DNA from: Salticus scenicus
Taxonomy: Eukaryota > Arthropoda > Arachnida > Araneae > Salticidae
NCBI GenBank assembly: GCA_963930645.1
Contig: OZ005662.1
Coordinates: 104,330,436 to 104,394,435, forward strand
Direction: 5' to 3'
Length of the DNA stretch: 64,000 nucleotides
Under the pieces are notes generated by a model, which saw only the letters and a list, made by a program, of their open reading frames with translations, was not told the DNA's origin and ran no database searches. Positions 43,313 to 53,880 of this stretch are shown one piece after another (the stretch's first letter is position 1; each line of letters begins with the position of its first letter). The position numbers and the translations under genes were made by a program.

Positions 43313-43879
43313 CTGATCTACTTTATACACAAATTTTACGCGTACAGCTATTAACTGTTGTACATAGATGATAGATACCTATACACCTATATACTTTCTC
43401 ACAAACAGCTGCTTACGTATTCGTCCGATTTCAGAGCAGCTCGTCTCAATCCGTGCGAGCTTCGTACAGCCGAAGTCTACCGAAGTCTGCCGAACTGTGT
43501 TAGGTTTTTTTTTCGTTACGGAATTTTTTGATTCGGTCGCCGCGCTCAAAGCCCGCGATAAAAGCTATACAATAGCTTAAAAAAAAAAAAAAAAAATGCA
43601 AATAATTTCACAAAAAGTGCATTTTTTTTTTTCGAAGTATTCACAAATATTCAGTTTTAATGCACAAATTGCGCATAATCTACACTTTTTTTTTTTCAAA
43701 AAAAAGTGCAAACAATTTCTAGCTGGGCTTACATACGCTAAAAATTATTTTGTCTCCACCCAACCTTCTTTACAATGTCAGGCTTCTTCTCTCTTTAATA
43801 TAGAGCTGACTTCTGTAAAAAGATTCGATCCTATGAATATTACAATCTTCTGTAAAAAGATCTTCAAAAGCCTTTAAGT
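43313..43879. other. GC-richer tract then A/T runs
   Basis: 43330-43570 has balanced composition and contains CCGAAGTCTACCGAAGTCTG (direct repeat of CCGAAGTCT) and GGTCGCCGCGCTCAAAGCCC. A 70-codon plus frame crosses it without a known domain. After that come poly(A) at about 43580-43596 and AT-rich sequence. Confidence 0.35.
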
Positions 43880-44179
43880 TACCTGCATGAAAGGCAGTTT
43901 TGATTTCCCTTCAAAATACCTGATGTAATCTAATTAAAATCGTCTAAGTTATTGAAGGTAATTTGAAGGTGATAAGCTTTCTGAAATAAACCTGTATGAA
44001 ACCTTTAAAAAAACTTTATATTTCCTGAAGGAAACCTGCAGTTTTTATTTTTGTATGAAACCTATAAAAAACCTGTATGAAACCTTTAAAAAATCTGAAT
44101 ATTTCCTGAAGGAAACCTGTATTTTTTATTTACCTTCAAAATACCTGTGGAAACCTTCAAGATACCTGCAAAGTATGTA
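43880..44179 (+). repeat. Right subterminal repeat zone of the 16.4-kb insert
   Basis: TTTCCTGAAGGAAACCTG, ACCTGTATGAAACCTTTAAA and TACCTTCAAAATACCTG are each repeated, mirroring the CCTGAAGG/CCTGCAG motifs of the left subterminal zone but not forming the regular 83-bp array. Confidence 0.75.
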
Positions 44180-44224
44180 TTTTTTTAAAGGTTTTTTGCT
44201 GATTTTTTTACCTGGGCATAGACT

Positions 44225-45610
44225 TTAATAATTTAGATTCAGAAATTTCTTCTCTTTTGGCTCAGTTTAAAGACATAACAAAAGAAAATTCTTTTAAAAC
44301 ATTTCCCAAACATGATGTAACCCATCAAATAATTACAAATGGTACCCCAGTTTGCGCCAAAGTTCGAAGACTATCGCCCGAAAAATTGAAATTTGCTAAA
44401 GCCGAATTCGAATATATAATGAAACAAGGAATATGTAGACCATCTAAAAGTTGTTGGTCAAGCCCTCTTCATATGGTGAAGAAAAAGAATGGCGATTGGA
44501 TGCCCTGTGTTGATTACAGGTCACTTAATCGCATAACACAAGCTGACAATTATCCGATTCCCCATATACAAGATTTTACGCAGCACTTAGAAGGCTGCAC
44601 CATATTTTCCACGCTAGACTTACAGAGAGCCTACCATCAAATTCCTGTCCATCCGTCCGACAGCGAAAGAACCGCAATCTGCACACCTTTCGGCCTCTTT
44701 CAATTTCCCCGCATGACGTTTGGTTTAAGAAACGCTGCTCAGTTATTTCAGAGATTCATGCATGCCGTTTTAAGATGTTTAGATTACTGTTTTATTTATA
44801 TTGATGATATCTTGGTGGCTTCAAAATCGAAAGAAGAGCATTTGTAGCACCTCAAAGAAATTTTCAAACGTCTGTCAGACTTTGGCTTAGTAATAAAAAT
44901 TTCCAAATGCAATTTCGGCCAGCCTGAACTGAATTTTCTTGGACATACTGTTTCCGCCAAAGGGCTAAAGCCAGCGGCAGATCGGATTCATCCACAAATT
45001 TGTAAGACCCAAAACAATAAAGAAGCTGAAACGTTTTTTAGGTATGCTCAATTTTTATAGACGTTTTTTGCATCATGCTGCGGAATATCAATTACCTCTA
45101 ACAACATACTTATCCGGCATTAAAAAGAACGCCAATAAAACTATTGATTGGATACAAGAAGCAGAAGAATCCTTTCAGAAATGTAAAATTCACTTGGCGA
45201 ATGCTGTTTATCTAGCACATCCATCAATATCAGCACCTTTGGATTTATTTGTAGACGCTTCTAATTTTGGACTCGGGGCAGCGGCTCAACAAAAATTTGG
45301 CGATTTCTGGCAACCATTAGGTTTCTTTTCATCAAAACTTAATCCTACACAGCAACGGTACAGTACCTACAACAGAGAGCTGCTAGCTGCTTATTCTGCC
45401 GTAAACACTTTCGTTACTTAGTGGAAAGTAGACCCTTCACAATTTATACCGATCATAAATCTCTAACATTTGCCCTGAATACAAATCCTGAAAAAGCTTC
45501 ACCTCGCCAATTAAGACATCTAACCTTCATCGCCGAATTTACAACTGACATTCAACATGTTTCCGGTTCTGAGAACTGTAGTTGCTGATGCATTGTCAAA
45601 ATTAAATAGT
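44225..45610 (+). pseudogene. gypsy reverse transcriptase and RNase H
   Basis: The frame at 44257-44847 covers the RT fingers and palm: the SSPLHMVKKKNGDWMPCVDY block, LDLQRAYHQIPV with the first catalytic Asp, FGLFQFPRMTFGLRNAAQ, and YIDDILVAS with the catalytic Asp pair. An in-frame stop (TAG at 44846-44848) falls in what should be EEH(L)xxHLKEIF. The thumb follows as FLGHTVSAKGLKP, then a frameshift. From 45044 LNFYRRFL and later DASNFGLGAA and NRELLAAYSAV give RNase H. A further frameshift near 45412 shifts YTDHKSLTFAL, and another occurs before VADALSKL. Motifs are intact but the frame is broken at least four times. Confidence 0.9.
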
Positions 45611-45619
45611 TTATCTGTT

Positions 45620-46980
45620 CTGCCCACCATCGATTATGAGGCAATATTTGAAGCTTAAAGGGCAGATGATGAATTACAGCAACTGCTTCAAAACAAAAAT
45701 TCTTCATCCTTGAAAATTACTGAATTTCCAGTAGTTGGCTCAAATGCTACAATTTACTGTGATACTTCTCAGAAAAACATTCGACCTTTTATTCCTAAGC
45801 AATTCCGACGAACGGTTTTTGAAGCAATTTACAAAATTTCTCACCGAGGAAATAGTTCAACGAGAAAATTAATAACAAGAAAATATATTTGGAATTCAAT
45901 GCGAAAAGACATTCAAAATTGATGCAGAAGTTGTCTCAATTGCCAACAGAGCAAGATTACCCGACATGTCACGAGTCCCATCCAAAATTTTAATTTTCCT
46001 TTGGTCAGTCAGCGTTTCACCGAAATACATATGGATATAATTGGCCCTTTACCATTATCAGAAAACTACAGATATTGTGTCAACATTATCGACAGGTACA
46101 GTCGTTGGCCAGAAGTCATTCCGATATCTGATATTGAAGCAGAAACCATACCAAGGCCCTTTATTCTGGCTGGATTTCTCGTTTCGGCGTTCCATCTTGC
46201 ATCGTCACTGACCAGAGAACACAGTTTAAATCGCGCTTATTTCAAGAATTATCAAATAGTATGGGATTTCAAAGAATACGTACAACCTCGTACCATCCTC
46301 AATCAAATGGTTTCATGAAGCGATGGCACAGGTCTTTAAAAGCTGCTTTGATGTGTCACAACAGCATCGCATGGTCTCGTTCACTACCAACTGTTCTGTT
46401 AGGTTTGAGAACTGCCATCAGCGATTATTTTGAAACAACACCTGCAGAGATGCTCTACGGTGAACAACTCCGTCTACCTGGAGACTTTATAGAACCCACT
46501 CCAGCTTCAACCAATCAATCCGAGTTTGCTACTCAGCTTAAAAATCATTTTGCCACCGTCAAACCAGCACCAGCAACTAATCATAGTAAGGAAGATATTT
46601 TCATTTTCAAGGATATTTTGACGTGCTCACGCGTATTCGTACGAAAGGATGCTGTACGCAAAAGTCTTCAGCCATCCTATGAAGGACCATATAAAGTAAT
46701 ACATCGCAGTGAGAAACATTTTACTGTACTTATCAGAGAGAAACAAATCAACATTTCCATCGATCGGCTTAAGCCTTTTTACTTATTAGCTGACGATCAA
46801 GCTGTCAGTCAAAATGTCCAGGTTTTACCCGCCAATGCCAACCCTACGAAAAAAAAAGATTATCAGGGATTGGGAACTAAAACTGTTTCGTTTTCATCTA
46901 CCAAGCAAATTTTTACCAAAAGGGGAAGACGAGTCAATCGACCCACTAGATTTACCAAAAACTTTTTGAACTTTGTTTGA
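45620..46980 (+). pseudogene. gypsy integrase with catalytic Glu changed
   Basis: The zinc-binding region is partly visible: ISHRGNSSTRKLI, then a stop at 45920-45922 where KDIQNW is expected, then CRSCLNCQQSK. The core domain has IHMDIIGPLP with the first Asp and DRYSRWPEVIP. A frameshift near 46165 precedes VTDQRTQFKS, the second Asp. In the frame from 46261, YHPQSNGFMKRWHRSLK should read NGxxER: the third catalytic residue is Lys instead of Glu. The C-terminal region (to 46977) is open for 239 codons and includes the FVRKDAVRKSLQPSYEGPYK block. Integration activity is not possible from this copy. Confidence 0.88.
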
Positions 46981-47008
46981 ACTCTCATTTTACGTTCACC
47001 TGTTCACT

Positions 47009-47265
47009 GGCGGGGGAGTCATGTAGCCATCTGGCAACACTGCCGATAGTTAAAAAGACTTTATGCATCTGGCAACAAGAAACGTTTTGGTTTTCGTAGG
47101 TAGCGATAAGAATCGAGAACTTTCATGGAACAATGTTTACTTTGTCGCCGAGCTAGAATATTTGTAATAATGCTTGCTTATATTTCTATACATTCTACTG
47201 CAATAAATTCATCCTGTGTATCATTTAGATTGTAAATAAACTGCTGTTTGTAAAAAATGCAACAC
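47009..47265 (+). repeat. Polypurine tract and 3' LTR of the gypsy element
   Basis: GGCGGGGGAGTCA precedes TGTAGCCATCTGGCAACA at 47022, the expected arrangement of second-strand primer and LTR start. An AATAAA signal is at 47232-47237. The right end is uncertain because no 5' LTR is available for comparison. Confidence 0.65.
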
Positions 47266-47564
47266 CATGAAGGAATGTGAATATCAGAATGATATTTATT
47301 GGGCACATACTTTATAGTAGGAAGAACAATTGATTAAAATTTCAGGAAATTTGGAGAAATATGTACAAACAGCAGTGTAGTATGTAAATAATATTAGTTT
47401 TATAATTTGGAGTCTTATTTATGCAAACTACACACACCTATAAAATAAAAAGTACAGGAAGAAATTCGAAAGTTTGTTACAATTTTCCTTGAATTGCTCG
47501 ATTTAGTTTAATATGTTTGTTAAGAGAAGTATTAGAAAACATTTTAGAAATCCTACAAATTATA
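47266..47564. other. Unassigned spacer 3' of the retrotransposon
   Basis: AT-rich. Nothing recognised beyond CAACACCATGAAGGAATG near 47260-47280, which could be the end of the LTR or another repeat. Confidence 0.35.
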
Positions 47565-47568
47565 TTAA

Positions 47569-47784
47569 CCCCTTAACTGCTCCGGGCGTATAAATACGTT
47601 TTTCTGAAACACGTTCCTTTGTACTCTACTGCTACCAGTGAAACTACTGACACGGTTTGACAATGCAATAAAACCTTGAAAGAGATCGTGATAGTATTTT
47701 TAAAACATATACACATTTCAGAGTTGGAAGAGAACAGTGGCACTTTGAAGTGAATCTCGAAAATTTTCGTCGGCAGGTAAGGGG
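47569..47784. mobile_element. TTAA-type (piggyBac-like) MITE
   Basis: TTAA at 47565-47568 and 47785-47788. Ends CCCCTTAACTGCTCCGGGC and CGGCAGGTAAGGGG. The CGTATAAATACG palindrome lies just inside the left end. The minus-strand 74-codon frame is not convincing as a gene. Confidence 0.8.
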
Positions 47785-47788
47785 TTAA

Positions 47789-48364
47789 GGAAAACACAAT
47801 TCAAAAATTTAAGTTGTTTTAATGCATAATTCCTTTAAAAATTTAAAATAGAACATAGAAACAATGAATCGAGACTGTCTTATTTTAGAATGCACATTTA
47901 CTATATGCAAGGTAATTGCATTTTTGATTTAACACTGGATGAATTAAATATGTTATGCTTCAAAAGAAAAAAAAATGGTACTTTTAAATTATACTTTAAA
48001 TATGACTTATAATAACCACATATATGTTTCCTAACAAAAAATGGTATAAAAATTATTCATCATTCGTTTATAAGGACACAAAAATGAAAGATATACTGGA
48101 GGCTGCCGTAAAACCTAATTAACAATTCAATTTGGTATTTACTAAGAAAAATAAAACACAATTTTAACATATAGATAACTTACATGCATGTAAATAGTTA
48201 TTAATATTTATTTTTTTTCGATTTCATTGTATGAATCTTTATATTTCAGTAAACCTCTTTTCTTCTTGTAAAGATACGATAAAGATAGATTTATTAATAT
48301 TTTTCAAAATTAAAAATATTTTTCAGAATCAAAAGTAATGATGGATTACGTTTGGGTTTCTTCA

Positions 48365-48418
<54 letters not shown>

Positions 48419-48459
48419 CAAGTTAATTTTTGTGAATATATTAATAAAAGTTTGAAATA
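47789..48459. other. AT-rich spacer with (TA)n
   Basis: (TA)n microsatellite at 48367-48414. Otherwise nothing recognised. Confidence 0.5.
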
Positions 48460-48767
48460 TGAATTTAACATTAGCACCTTCAAAATTTGAACGCTTATAA
48501 CTCTGTGAAAAAATAAGTAAAATATACAACCAATATACTTTTTTGCGTTCTCGCGATCCCAGGAATTCAAATATAAAATAAAAATGGGGCATTACCATTG
48601 AAAAAATCAAAGTTGGTGCGCGTTTTAATATGTAGACGACCCCCAATTCAAAATTTCAGTTTATTTTCGGAAACTACTCACAATTCCCCGTCAAATGATA
48701 CCTACTACATTTTTATACATCTATTAGCAACGAAGTTACGTCGGGTGCTGCATTTTTTCCCCTACTG
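48460..48767. mobile_element. Diverged solo right arm of the 6083-9543 foldback family
   Basis: AACATTAGCACC, GCTTATAACTCT, TTACCATTGAAAAAAT and TTTTAATATGTAGACGACCC occur in the same order as in the right arm near 9239-9415. It ends CCCCTACTG before TA. The left arm is absent. Confidence 0.8.
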
Positions 48768-49247
48768 TACATATATTTTTTAAGTCACACTTACAAAAAA
48801 TTTCAAGCTCAATTTTTCTATTTTTGGATTTATCAAATTAACCTTTCCCCTGGCATTAATTTTATATACCACTAATTTAAGAAGGAATTTCTTTTTTCAT
48901 AGAATAAATATATGTATTTAACCAGAAACTTAATTTTAGAGAAAAGTGGTGAAAGAATCCCTGAAAAATGACGCGTCCTTGCGAATATTATAAATTTTTC
49001 TCAGCAGCAGACATCTTTATATTATTATTATTATTTTTATTATTATTTTTATTTGGTTTAGGAAATTTTAAAATATGTATTACTATTTTATAAAACAATT
49101 ATATACCTTTCATTAAAATTAACGGCCCAATAATTTATGCGCTAGAAATGGAATTACCAATTGTGGTATACATTATTTTCTATGCGCTTTTGCATTTTAA
49201 TTACCAAGTTAAAAGTTTAAGACGTACTCTAAATAACGCTCATCTTG
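48768..49247. other. AT-rich spacer
   Basis: (ATT)n tract at about 49020-49052. Nothing else recognised. Confidence 0.45.
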
Positions 49248-49448
49248 CATACTTGCCAATACCTTAATTAATATTCCGTAGTATTTATTTCCCCGAACTT
49301 TTTTTCACACCAGTTAATTTTTAGAGTGATATTCTCGAAATGCGATTACAATTAAATAAGAACAAAAGTACTCTAAAAGGATACTGGTGTGAAAAGACAG
49401 CGGGGCTAACAATACAACGGATTATTAATTAGTACGTTGGCAAGTATG
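49248..49448. mobile_element. Palindromic MITE, family A
   Basis: Ends CATACTTGCCAATACCTTAA and GTACGTTGGCAAGTATG, with mirrored arms. Flanks ATCTTG and ACTTTG may be an eroded 6-bp duplication. Confidence 0.85.
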
Positions 49449-50404
49449 ACTTTGTAACAACTGATTAATCCATACATAGACTGAGTGAGTGTAAATGTTT
49501 CATAAATGAAACGAATTCATATTGTCCGGTAATTTAATAAAATTTTGTTACTTTTACATTACATTTATCATACCGAAACAGTAAATCGTATCCATTTGTT
49601 TGATATTTGTGTAAAATTCATCAAAAGCTAAATTGGAAATAAAATTATGTGAATGTCAAATGGGTTTAAAACACTTATATTTATTCAAAAATGTGCATCT
49701 GATTACAATAAACTACCAGAATGAACATTTTATAACATTAAGTAGCATAGATAAACTTGTAACATGTACATTTAAATTAATTAAATGAAATTCTTGAATA
49801 GATATAAATAAAATTGAAGTTACATAATATATGCATATTATAGTAATACAGAATCCAGTTAAATGCGTTTTTTAATGAACTATTATCAGAGATTATCTTA
49901 AACTAATTTCAATTCTTTTGCGAGAATGTTAAATTTTGTAAAATAATGAAATGGCTATAGTATTATCACTATTATGTGAACAAAATTTAATAGTTAAAGT
50001 AGAGAAGTTAACTGTCAAGTTACCTAATTTAGTAATATTCATTACAAAATTTGTTTATTCGTCAATTTTATTTTCACAGCTTACATTAAATTAACTGTTA
50101 AGAATATATTATTAGCTTGCAAATTCCTATTTTGAGGAGTTCACTGCTGGTTTTCAAAAGTTTTTAAAAGTTTTCCTGTTATATTTATTTATAAGTGCAA
50201 ATTTGCGATTTCGCTGGAATCCGTATATAATTCGTTGTCTGTGTCTTTAAAAATAATTTCAAGTAAATTAAAATTTTAATACATAAAAATATTAATGTAT
50301 ATATAAACGAATAGATATATTTATATTTTTTTAGTATTTCTTTTGCAACACGCCGCTAGAATTAAAATGATACACCTGCCAGTTTTTCTAATTTATTCCA
50401 TAAC
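49449..50404. other. AT-rich spacer
   Basis: No repeat arms, coding motifs or arrays noticed. Confidence 0.45.
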
Positions 50405-50480
50405 AGCGTTCGTACACACTTCTTATATAAATCTTTTCCAGTTTTTTTAATTTAATGTAATGATTTTATTTTGATTTAAA

Positions 50481-50695
50481 CGTACTTGCCAATCTAACAC
50501 GGAAGATTGTTAGCTCCGCCCATTTCTGTCTATATTTTAACATAATCTTTTTTTTTTTTTTTTTTTTTTTTTACGAGTACTTTTCTTCTCATTTAATTTA
50601 ATCGTAAATATATTTGAAGAGAATTGCTCGAAAAATTAAGTTTTGCACAAAAAGGGCGGGAACAAACAATCTTCCGGGTTAGGTTGGCAAGTATG
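50481..50695. mobile_element. Palindromic MITE, family C, 6-bp TSD TTTAAA
   Basis: Ends CGTACTTGCCAATCTAACAC and GGTTAGGTTGGCAAGTATG. TTTAAA repeats at 50475-50480 and 50696-50701. A poly(T) has expanded in the left arm (50548-50572). The P copy at 57950 keeps only the left terminus. Confidence 0.88.
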
Positions 50696-50799
50696 TTTAA
50701 ATACAGAAAAAGCGTAAACAGAAAACTGATTCTTTAGTTTAGCATACTGAGATAATGTTCACTATTTAATTTTAATAAAGACTTAAATTGTCTTCGAAT

Positions 50800-51342
50800 T
50801 TTTAGAGCTCCGAATTTCTTAGAGCTTGAGGACTGAACGAGAAAATGAGATAATTTATTTTTAAAGTTTTAACTGCTCTTTCGAAAATGAAACGGCATTA
50901 ATTTATTTTTAACAGCTCGAAAAGTGTTTCTCGTACTTTTAATGTGTTGTTTAAAAGTCAGGCCTTGATCTAAGATAACACCACGAAACTTACATTGATT
51001 AGATCATGGAACGATACTGCAGTCATATTCGATTTTAAAAGTATCTCTAGTATATTGTGTAATGTAAGTTCCCCGTGAAAAAAAAAATCGACTCAGTTTT
51101 GTCGATAGTACTTTCTCTTCTCTATTTAGAAAAAAAAAAAAAAGATGGAAGAATTTTGAGGTGGTTGGTAATTGTCAAAATAGCGTACCTTATAAACAAA
51201 ATTTATATAGGCCAACATTGAAACAACGGAGGATCTTTTATTTGTCTATGGTTGCCATTGGCTTGATTGATTATTTATTATTTATTATTTTTATACTTTC
51301 TTGCGAGGAATCAACATACTTGACGTTTTTAATAAGTATAAT

Positions 51343-51386
<44 letters not shown>

Positions 51387-51665
51387 AAGTATTGTAGTAT
51401 TTAGAAATGAGTCATTACATGCAAATTTAACACATTATTATTATTTTTTTTTTTTTTTTTGGACTCTGCTGCAGAGAATACCTTTTGTATTTCACCTGTG
51501 TTGATATGTTCAGATTATCTGTAAACATGGTGAGGGGCTGAAAGGTCTTTTGAAAAACACTGTTGATTCATAATAATAATGATGTTATCTGTAATATATA
51601 AATCAATTTGTTAAGCAATGACAACTTCAGAAAGTTTGCTAAGGGAGTTTAAAAGAAATTGGCCT
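50800..51665 (-). pseudogene. Jockey-like LINE reverse transcriptase relic, copy 1
   Basis: On the minus strand, about 51665-51470 reads LLNSLSKLSEVVIA, then NQQCFSKDLSAPHHVYR, the RT finger region (family: PISLLN...NQFGFRKGLST). About 51110-50840 reads TESIFFSRGTYITQY, then CKFRGVILDQGLTFKQHIKS, the segment after the palm (family: KYLGVILDKxLTFxxHI). The catalytic palm between them is largely deleted or replaced by a (TA)n tract. Stops throughout. The second block copy (58000-59380) helps confirm the assignment. Confidence 0.75.
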
Positions 51666-51669
51666 ATAG

Positions 51670-51868
51670 TATAGTTGCCAAAATTTTAATTTATTTTCAG
51701 GAGCATTTTTATCCCCGCTTTTGTTTCTCGCCACCTCAGTTTTAGAATATTTTTCATCGATGTATACAGACAGTAAAATAAGGAAAAAATACTCTTTAAA
51801 AAAAGTGGTATGGAATAAGTGCGGGGCTAAAAAATGCTCCGGAAAGTATGAAAATGCTGACAACTCTG
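51670..51868. mobile_element. Palindromic MITE, family B, 6-bp TSD CTATAG
   Basis: Left end TATAGTTGCCAAAATTTTAA, right end AAATGCTGACAACTCTG. CTATAG repeats at 51664-51669 and 51869-51874. Inserted in the LINE relic. The same insertion is present in the duplicate block at 59384-59553, so it predates the duplication. Confidence 0.92.
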
Positions 51869-52109
51869 CTATAGATAGACGCCTGCTCGAGAAAATTAGA
51901 ACATTTAGTAATAAAAGTGATAATAGCAGTTTTCCAATAAAAAGGAAAATATTTAACTTTTAAATGGGGCGGATTTTCGGAATAGAGTGCGTTGGTAGGT
52001 CCTTTTTAGCTTCCTAAGTGTTTTAGGAAATGTCTGTTTTTTTTTTTTTTTTTTTTTTTTTTTTGTTTAATTTCGCGAATAACTATAGCATCACCAAAAA
52101 TTTGGAGGG

Positions 52110-52345
52110 TCATGATTTACTCCCAAGAATCCCTTAATCGTGAAATTGACTTCTGTCTCCGTTTTGTTGGTGATAAAAGAGCTTCCTTGGAATTTTATTT
52201 CGAGACTCATAGCAATGGCATTTGCCTTTGCTTGGCTAGAGCACGCATCGGTCTAGTAATTTGGAATAAGGATAGGAGGAAAACTTCCTGACAACTTTGC
52301 AGAAAAACTTATCTTCTGGAATGAGCGATTCATTAAGTGAAATCT
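52110..52345 (+). pseudogene. Conserved short coding-like segment, frameshifted copy
   Basis: Starts at an ATG at 52111 with MIYSQESLNREIDFCLRF, then DKRASLEFYFETHSN and ARIGLVIWNKDRRK. An extra A in the GGAGGAAAACTTCC run then shifts the frame to a stop. The paralogue at 59831-60043 keeps the frame open to FADKIIFWS. I do not recognise the family. Confidence 0.5.
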
Positions 52346-52519
52346 TAACTCCGCTCTTTTTACTGTATTCTATTTCCTGTAGTGTTTGAATCTTTTAACT
52401 TTTAGTATTTCACTATCAGTATTACCTTTATTTTAATTTTTAACAAAGTTGAAAACAATTTTATTTTAATTAACTGTAAGAACATGCCAATAATAATCAC
52501 GTTCATGGAGTTAAAACGG

Positions 52520-52569
<50 letters not shown>

Positions 52570-53170
52570 GATGAAAGCTAAAGAGAAAAAAAAATGATGA
52601 TTTGAAATATTCTAAATGGTTATCAGCTCTGGATACGTATAGATATCATTCTGCTTTTTATATATATAAAAAAGCTCTAAAATGTATATGCTGAACCATG
52701 AAGAAAAAGAACTTTGTAAATAAATATTATAAAATGCAAATCGCATACAACTACAGTTTCTGGTCTAAATATGTAAGAATAAGTTAAAATAATAGACTGG
52801 AGTGCGGCGTAAATACAAAGACATTCAGCAACATTTTATTATTATAAATTAATTTCCTGTCAAAGCAATGCTGCTTTCAAATACTCTCGTACTCCAAATA
52901 TTCCACCTGATACAGATCAGATTATCTTATTTTTTTTTCAAGTAAATGTACGGCCCTGTGTTGTCAATATTGTTTTTTTTGACAATGTTCTTACGCTATA
53001 GTAATTGTTGTCAACATTATAATTAATATTCCGTAATATTGTTTGTACCCGCCTCATTTTCTACACCACGCAATTTTTAAAGTAATTCTTTTCTAATATA
53101 AATGAGAATATATGAGAAGAAAAATGCTCTAAAAAACATGACTGGTGTGAAAAATGGCGGGAACAAACAA

Positions 53171-53498
53171 CACAGCTGCCAACCTAATCCGGTAAAACTG
53201 TTAGTACCGCCCATTTTTCTACCCCACTTAATTTTTAGAGTATTTGTTTACTTAATTCATCGCAGGGATGGAACACGGGCGCAGAACTCATACCACTATC
53301 AATGTAACAAAATTTTCTACTTCTTAAATCAACGATATTATAAGTAGAGAAATTTCTTAAACGAATACCGGTATGAATTCTGCGCCCGTGTTCCATCCCT
53401 GTCATCGTAAAATTATTTGAAGACAATTACTCTAAAAATTAAGTGGTGTAGGAAAACGAGAGGTACCAACAATTTGCCAGATTAGTTTGGCAGTTCTG
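53171..53498. mobile_element. Palindromic MITE, family C, second level of the nest
   Basis: CACAGCTGCCAACCTAATCC at the left, its inverse ending TTTGGCAGTTCTG at the right. Flanks AAACAA and TAACAA differ at one base. The 139-bp CAGGG element sits in its loop. Confidence 0.87.
53263..53401. mobile_element. 139-bp palindromic MITE (CAGGGATGG), 6-bp TSD TCATCG, third level
   Basis: Arms CAGGGATGGAACACGGGCGC and the inverse. TCATCG is repeated at 53257-53262 and 53402-53407. The intact family C copy at 25332 shows the unfilled loop sequence TTCATTCATCGTAAATAT. Confidence 0.94.
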
Positions 53499-53880
53499 TA
53501 ACAATATAACGGAATATTAATTAGGATTTTGCCAATTACGGCTATATTGTACAATCGTGTTTCACAAAACTACACGATAAGTACACTTGTGCAAAATCCA
53601 ATATTTATTTTCATATTATATATAATTTTATTTTAAAATAAAATAATAATTTAAAGACTTAGTCGATTTTATTTTAAATAAATGTTGCAGATACACAAAA
53701 TATGCAGTGTTGAAGCACAGATACCAATTCTTCTGTTGTATAAAGGAGACTTCATTCCAGAAAATTTTATGGTTATTTTTCGTGTATTAAGTCGTCAAAA
53801 AGTCATATAAACGATCAATATTAAAAATAGTGGCGATAAATACGATTTAAAATTTCGATAGGTTGGCAGGCATAGTTTAT

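Larger units (their letters stand above)
27858..44216. mobile_element. 16,359-bp insertion with perfect 37-bp terminal inverted repeats
   Basis: Starts CCCAGGTAAAAAAATCAGC and ends with the exact inverse; 27858-27894 and 44180-44216 match at all 37 positions. It lies precisely between gypsy protease and reverse transcriptase, which are otherwise collinear. No duplication longer than CA can be read at the borders. Subterminal zones on both sides (27895-28260, 43880-44180) repeat CCTGAAGG/CCTGCAG-type motifs. The interior has several tandem arrays, many homopolymers and no recognisable transposase, polymerase or integrase. Unlike the flanking DNA to the left, it contains none of the 6-bp-duplicating MITEs. 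Confidence 0.8.
26836..47265 (+). mobile_element. Ty3/gypsy retrotransposon, 5'-truncated, decayed, split by a 16.4-kb insert
   Basis: Parts in order: end of gag (26836-27430), protease (27401-27857), the insert (27858-44216), reverse transcriptase and RNase H (44225-45610), integrase (45620-46980), polypurine tract (47009-47018) and the start of the 3' LTR (TGTAG at 47022). The 5' LTR, primer-binding site and start of gag are absent, the left border joining block R directly. Net length without the insert is about 4.1 kb. Multiple stops and frameshifts make it inactive. Confidence 0.88.
50405..52748. repeat. Paralogous block P, copy 1
   Basis: Collinear with 57863-60747. Contains a family C MITE (50481), decayed LINE reverse transcriptase pieces on the minus strand, a (TA)n tract (51344-51386), a family B MITE (51670), a conserved short frame (about 52110-52330) and a 44-bp poly(A) (52524-52567). 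Confidence 0.85.
53001..53540. mobile_element. Palindromic MITE, family A, host of a triple nest (GCTATA flanks)
   Basis: Left end GTAATTGTTGTCAACATTAT, right end GGATTTTGCCAATTACG, flanked by GCTATA at 52995-53000 and 53541-53546. Its right arm is interrupted by the family C copy at 53171-53498. Confidence 0.87.

Noticed and set aside
27858..44216. Polinton/Maverick identity for the 16.4-kb element
   Set aside because: Size fits, but no DNA polymerase B, integrase, ATPase or capsid-type frame is present, and the ends do not show a readable 6-bp duplication.
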